From Planctomycetota bacterium (lineage in GTDB: Bacteria > Planctomycetota > Planctomycetia > Gemmatales > Gemmataceae): a stretch of 5,238 nt of DNA. The translations under genes were made by a program, and so were the position numbers. The first letter of the stretch is position 1; the number at the start of each line of letters is the position of its first letter. This document shows positions 5,090 to 5,238 of this stretch, piece by piece. Where the stretch lies: the NCBI GenBank assembly GCA_018970845.1, contig JAGWVO010000274.1, positions 1 through 5,238 of the forward strand. The letters run 5' to 3'. The notes beneath the pieces were generated by a model. It was not told the DNA's origin, ran no database searches, and saw only the letters and a program-made list of their open reading frames with translations.

Positions 5090-5238
5090 TCAAACGCCTC
5101 CCTGGGCCTCATCGACGAGGGATTGCGGGTCAGCCGAGAGACAGGTCGCGATCATTTCCCCGAGCACCGCGATGTCTATGTCCGCCAACCGGCGGACATA
5201 GAGGCAGCCCTTGCCGCGGGAGTGCCTGCCCAGCTTGG
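5090..5238 (-). CDS. DUF1801 (YdhG-like) protein, C-terminal part
   Basis: On the minus strand a frame is open from the window edge to TGA (complement of 5090-5092), giving 49 residues: KLGRHSRGKGCLYVRRLADI then DIAVLGEMIA and a variable tail. The pattern LG-x-H-x-x-G-K-x-C-L-Y-(I/V)-x-x-L-x-D-(I/V)-D-x-x-V-L matches the C-terminal end of DUF1801 proteins, small alpha/beta proteins related to frataxin-like folds and of unknown function. The 5' part lies beyond the window. The gene converges on the rtcB-like gene with only 8 bases between the stops and no strong terminator; GGCG/CGCC at 5085-5098 is a weak stem. The annotation rests on one motif block, but that block is distinctive. Confidence 0.72.
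   Translation of the reverse strand, partial: KLGRHSRGKGCLYVRRLADIDIAVLGEMIATCLSADPQSLVDEAQGGV
5175..5202. repeat. perfect 12-bp hairpin inside the DUF1801 coding region
   Basis: TCTATGTCCGCC (5175-5186) and GGCGGACATAGA (5191-5202) are exact reverse complements separated by the loop AACC. Pairing stops sharply at both outer ends (G-G). It falls over the codons for the conserved LYVRRLADID block of the DUF1801 frame and so is constrained by protein sequence, yet shows no mismatch. No T-run is found on either side. Confidence 0.85.

Overview
The window reads as a bacterial chromosome segment with mostly housekeeping and accessory metabolism genes. The two tRNAs do not encode the 3' CCA. The gene families (a lipocalin-like DUF1579 protein, a GYF_2 plus bacterial-PH membrane protein, a Tat-type amidohydrolase with a GSNWPV motif) suggest a Planctomycetota/Verrucomicrobiota-type organism. 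This is inference from family habits, not proof.

Layout. Bases 1-213 hold the Lys/Ala/Glu-rich C-terminus of a truncated gene. A sigma70-like promoter (299-327) precedes a tRNA-Gln(CUG) and tRNA-Pro(UGG) pair that ends in a good intrinsic terminator (519-552). A secreted DUF1579-like protein follows (759-1280). Up to here the DNA is of medium GC. Between about 1281 and 1450 it passes through a non-conserved stretch with nested inverted repeats into clearly GC-rich DNA. The GC-rich part carries a GYF_2/bPH membrane protein (1450-2154), an EmrE-like SMR exporter (2325-2654), a secreted amidohydrolase of the COG3618 type (2881-3810) and an RtcB-family RNA ligase (3906-5081). The RtcB gene converges on the 3' end of a DUF1801 gene on the minus strand (5090-5238, partial).

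The plus-strand protein genes lie 95-226 bases apart, apart from the short DUF1579/GYF_2 gap whose length depends on the start chosen. They look like independently transcribed genes rather than one operon, and I see no shared pathway.

Most notable points: (i) the tRNA-Gln has four consecutive mismatches in its acceptor stem although every other arm is perfect, as if two different Gln tRNAs had been joined; (ii) the RtcB is of the shorter class usually coupled to the release factor PrfH, but no prfH is present on either side within the window; (iii) there is a composition break near 1.3-1.45 kb; (iv) a perfect 12-bp hairpin lies inside the DUF1801 coding sequence. I did not find a convincing wholly new multi-gene system.
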